NCBI RefSeq assembly: GCF_000719265.1
Contig: NZ_JOFL01000023.1
Location: 1 to 64,000 of the forward strand
DNA: 64,000 nucleotides
Origin: Streptomyces roseoverticillatus
GTDB taxonomy: Bacteria; Actinomycetota; Actinomycetes; Streptomycetales; Streptomycetaceae
Direction: 5' to 3'
The notes under the pieces were generated by a model. It saw nothing but the letters and a program-made list of their open reading frames with translations, did not search any database and was not told where the DNA came from. Numbering within the stretch: position 1 is the first letter of the stretch; each line of letters begins with the position of its first letter. Position numbers and translations under genes: made by a program. Below, piece after piece: positions 62,452 through 64,000 of this stretch.

Positions 62452-63273
62452 TCAAGCGCCGCCGTCCTCCACCGCGTTCGGGATCGCGCCGCCGAACCGG
62501 CGGTCCCGCTGGGCGTACTCCAGGCAGGCGTTCCACAGGTGGCGGCGGTCGAAGTCCGGCCACAGCACGTCCTGGAAGACCATCTCGGCGTACGCGCTCT
62601 GCCAGATCAGGTAGTTGGAGGTGCGCTGCTCGCCCGAGGGCCGCAGGAACAGGTCCACGTCCGGCATGTCCGGGTAGTAGAGGTACTTCGCGAAGGTCTT
62701 CTCGGTGACCTTGGACGGGTCGAGGCGGCCCGCCCGCACGTCCTCCGCCAGCGCCTGCGCCGCGTCCGCGATCTCCGCGCGCCCGCCGTAGTTCATGCAG
62801 AAGTACAGCGTGAGCTTGTCGTTGCCCTTGGTCTGCTCCTGGGCGATCTGGAGCTCCTTGGCGACCGAGCGCCACAGCTTGGGCATGCGGCCCACCCAGC
62901 GCACCCGGATGCCGAGCTCGTCGAGCTGGTCGCGGGTCTTGCGGATGAAGTCGCGGTTGAAGTTCATCAGGAAGCGCACCTCGTCCGGCGAGCGCCGCCA
63001 GTTCTCGGTGGAGAAGGCGTAGAGGGAGATGCTCCCGACACCCATCTCGATCGCGCCCTGCAGCACGTCCAGCACGCGCTCGGCGCCGACCTTGTGGCCC
63101 TCGGTGCGCGGCAGCCCGCGCTCCTTGGCCCAGCGGCCGTTGCCGTCCATGACGATCGCCACGTGCCCGGGGACCAGCTCGCCGGGGATCTTCGGCGGCC
63201 GCGCCCCGGTCGGGTGCGGGTCGGGTGTGCGGTACTCGCGTCGGGAACGGCCCAGAATCCCGCGTCGTGCCAT
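62452..63273 (-). CDS. uppS: Polyprenyl diphosphate synthase (undecaprenyl-type)
   Basis: 273 aa cis-prenyltransferase. [20 protein letters not shown] holds the catalytic Asp, with [12 protein letters not shown] and [35 protein letters not shown] as substrate motifs. It elongates FPP with IPP for the cell-wall carrier lipid. ATG at 63273 ([13 protein letters not shown]) is preferred; a GTG 9 nt upstream sits too close to AGGAG. Lies 30 bp after recO and is probably co-transcribed with it. Confidence 0.96.
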   Translation of the reverse strand: MARRGILGRSRREYRTPDPHPTGARPPKIPGELVPGHVAIVMDGNGRWAKERGLPRTEGHKVGAERVLDVLQGAIEMGVGSISLYAFSTENWRRSPDEVRFLMNFNRDFIRKTRDQLDELGIRVRWVGRMPKLWRSVAKELQIAQEQTKGNDKLTLYFCMNYGGRAEIADAAQALAEDVRAGRLDPSKVTEKTFAKYLYYPDMPDVDLFLRPSGEQRTSNYLIWQSAYAEMVFQDVLWPDFDRRHLWNACLEYAQRDRRFGGAIPNAVEDGGA

Positions 63274-63303
63274 GCGTGCCACTACTCCTTGGTCCCTGTT
63301 TCC

Positions 63304-64000
63304 CTATTTCTCGACATACCGGAGCGAGCGGAGGCCCCGCTCCAGGTGCCAGTGCAGATATGCCGCGACCAGGCCGCTGCCCTCTCTGACGTGGCGCGGC
63401 TCGCAGGCGTCCGCCGTAGCCCAGTCGCCGGTCAGCAGCGCACCGAGCAGCCCGATCGCCTCCGAGGAGGGTACGACGCTTCCGGGCACCCGGCACTCAC
63501 CGCAGACCACACCGCCCGCGGCCACCGAGAAGAACCGGTTCGGACCGGGCATTCCGCACCGGGCGCAGGCGTCGAAGCTGGGCGCGTAGCCGTTGACGGC
63601 GAGGGAGCGCAGCAGGAAGGCGTCCAGGACGAGGCCCGGGGCGTGCTCGCCCGCGGCGAGCACGCGCAGCCCGCCGACGAGCAGCAGGTATTGCTGGACG
63701 GCCGGTTCGCCCTCGTGGTCGGTGAACCGCTCGGCGGTCTCCAGCATGGCGGTGCCGGCGGTGTAGCGGGCGTAGTCGGTGACGATGGAGCCGCCGTACG
63801 CGGCGATGGTCTCGCTCTGCGTGCACAGCGGCAGGCTGCGCCCGACGAGCTCGCTCCCCCGCGCGAAGAACTGCACGTCGACGTGCGAGAACGGCTCCAG
63901 ACGCGCCCCGAACTTCGACTTGGTCCGCCGCACGCCCCGGGCCACGGCCCGCACCCGCCCGTGCCCGCGCGTGAGGAGGGTGATGATGCGGTCGGCTTCG
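63304..64000 (-). CDS. recO: DNA repair protein RecO, 5' end outside window
   Basis: About 232 C-terminal residues are visible, starting in frame at the window edge with EADRIITLLTRGHGRVRAVA, which belongs to the OB-fold domain. The zinc domain has CARCGMPGPNRFF and VVCGECRVPG (four Cys). RecO mediates RecA loading and strand annealing in the RecFOR pathway. Followed 30 bp later by uppS on the same strand. Confidence 0.94.
   Translation of the reverse strand, partial: EADRIITLLTRGHGRVRAVARGVRRTKSKFGARLEPFSHVDVQFFARGSELVGRSLPLCTQSETIAAYGGSIVTDYARYTAGTAMLETAERFTDHEGEPAVQQYLLLVGGLRVLAAGEHAPGLVLDAFLLRSLAVNGYAPSFDACARCGMPGPNRFFSVAAGGVVCGECRVPGSVVPSSEAIGLLGALLTGDWATADACEPRHVREGSGLVAAYLHWHLERGLRSLRYVEK

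Overview
The window is very GC-rich chromosomal DNA from a Streptomyces-like actinomycete. Supporting signs are strong G/C bias at third codon positions, frequent GTG starts, tRNA genes without encoded CCA, XRE/DUF397 pairs, DUF3145 and DUF6415 proteins, a class F sortase, and dispersed hairpins of a type common in Streptomyces. From memory, the gene order (HrdA-like sigma factor, dnaG, dgt, ppdK, dus, glyS, znuACB-zur, uppS, recO) matches a conserved central-chromosome block of Streptomyces. No phage, insertion sequence, CRISPR array or biosynthetic cluster is visible.

Layout. 1-3.2 kb: a truncated ATP-binding regulator, an XRE regulator with its DUF397 partner, a winged-helix regulator and a small secreted protein. 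3.2-14.5 kb: mostly single enzymes and membrane proteins (dehydrogenase, DUF3145, SGNH lipoprotein, isochorismatase-fold protein, MarR/NADP-oxidoreductase pair, EI24, nitrilase-fold amidase, pyroglutamyl-peptidase-like protein, MgtC, VOC, DinB, secreted protein). 14.7-20.2 kb: an ABC exporter, a hypothetical protein, a class F sortase, OsmC, and a thioredoxin/phosphatase operon. 20.4-20.8 kb: tRNA-Ile(CAU) and two tandem tRNA-Asn. 21-29.4 kb: YtxH, a sugar kinase, sigma factor, primase, a ferredoxin-reductase-like flavoprotein and dGTPase. 29.5-36.6 kb: YdcF-type protein, trypsin-like protease, TauE/SafE permease, a lone NirD, SDR, a membrane protein and a KimA-like permease. 36.7-40.7 kb: sugar ABC importer (binding lipoprotein plus two permeases) and a convergent winged-helix regulator. 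41.4-45.6 kb: ppdK and dus. 45.7-54.9 kb: two drug-efflux MFS genes with their regulators, an aldo-keto reductase, TetR, a DUF6415/HTH-TPR divergent pair and a HAD protein. 54.9-64 kb: a two-component system, Uma2, glyS, the zinc operon with its repressor Zur, uppS and 5'-truncated recO.

Functional links. znuA, znuC, znuB and zur form a self-contained zinc homeostasis unit, with two Zur-like boxes overlapping a promoter that predicts a leaderless znuA mRNA. Several regulator/target pairs have clear palindromic operators between or ahead of them (MarR/oxidoreductase at 7.5 kb, MFS/MarR at 45.65 kb, HTH/MFS at 48.7 kb). A very long palindrome lies ahead of the aldo-keto reductase at 50.25 kb.

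The most unusual feature is a dispersed family of intergenic palindromic elements bounded by a GGTCCGGCACCGCCGG-type end and its inverse. At least seven copies are present, all between genes and mostly at 3' ends, including one tandem pair. Three AGGACTCT-type repeats spaced 11 bp apart ahead of the DUF6415/HTH-TPR pair are also notable. Two hydrolase-fold proteins lack their expected catalytic cysteine.
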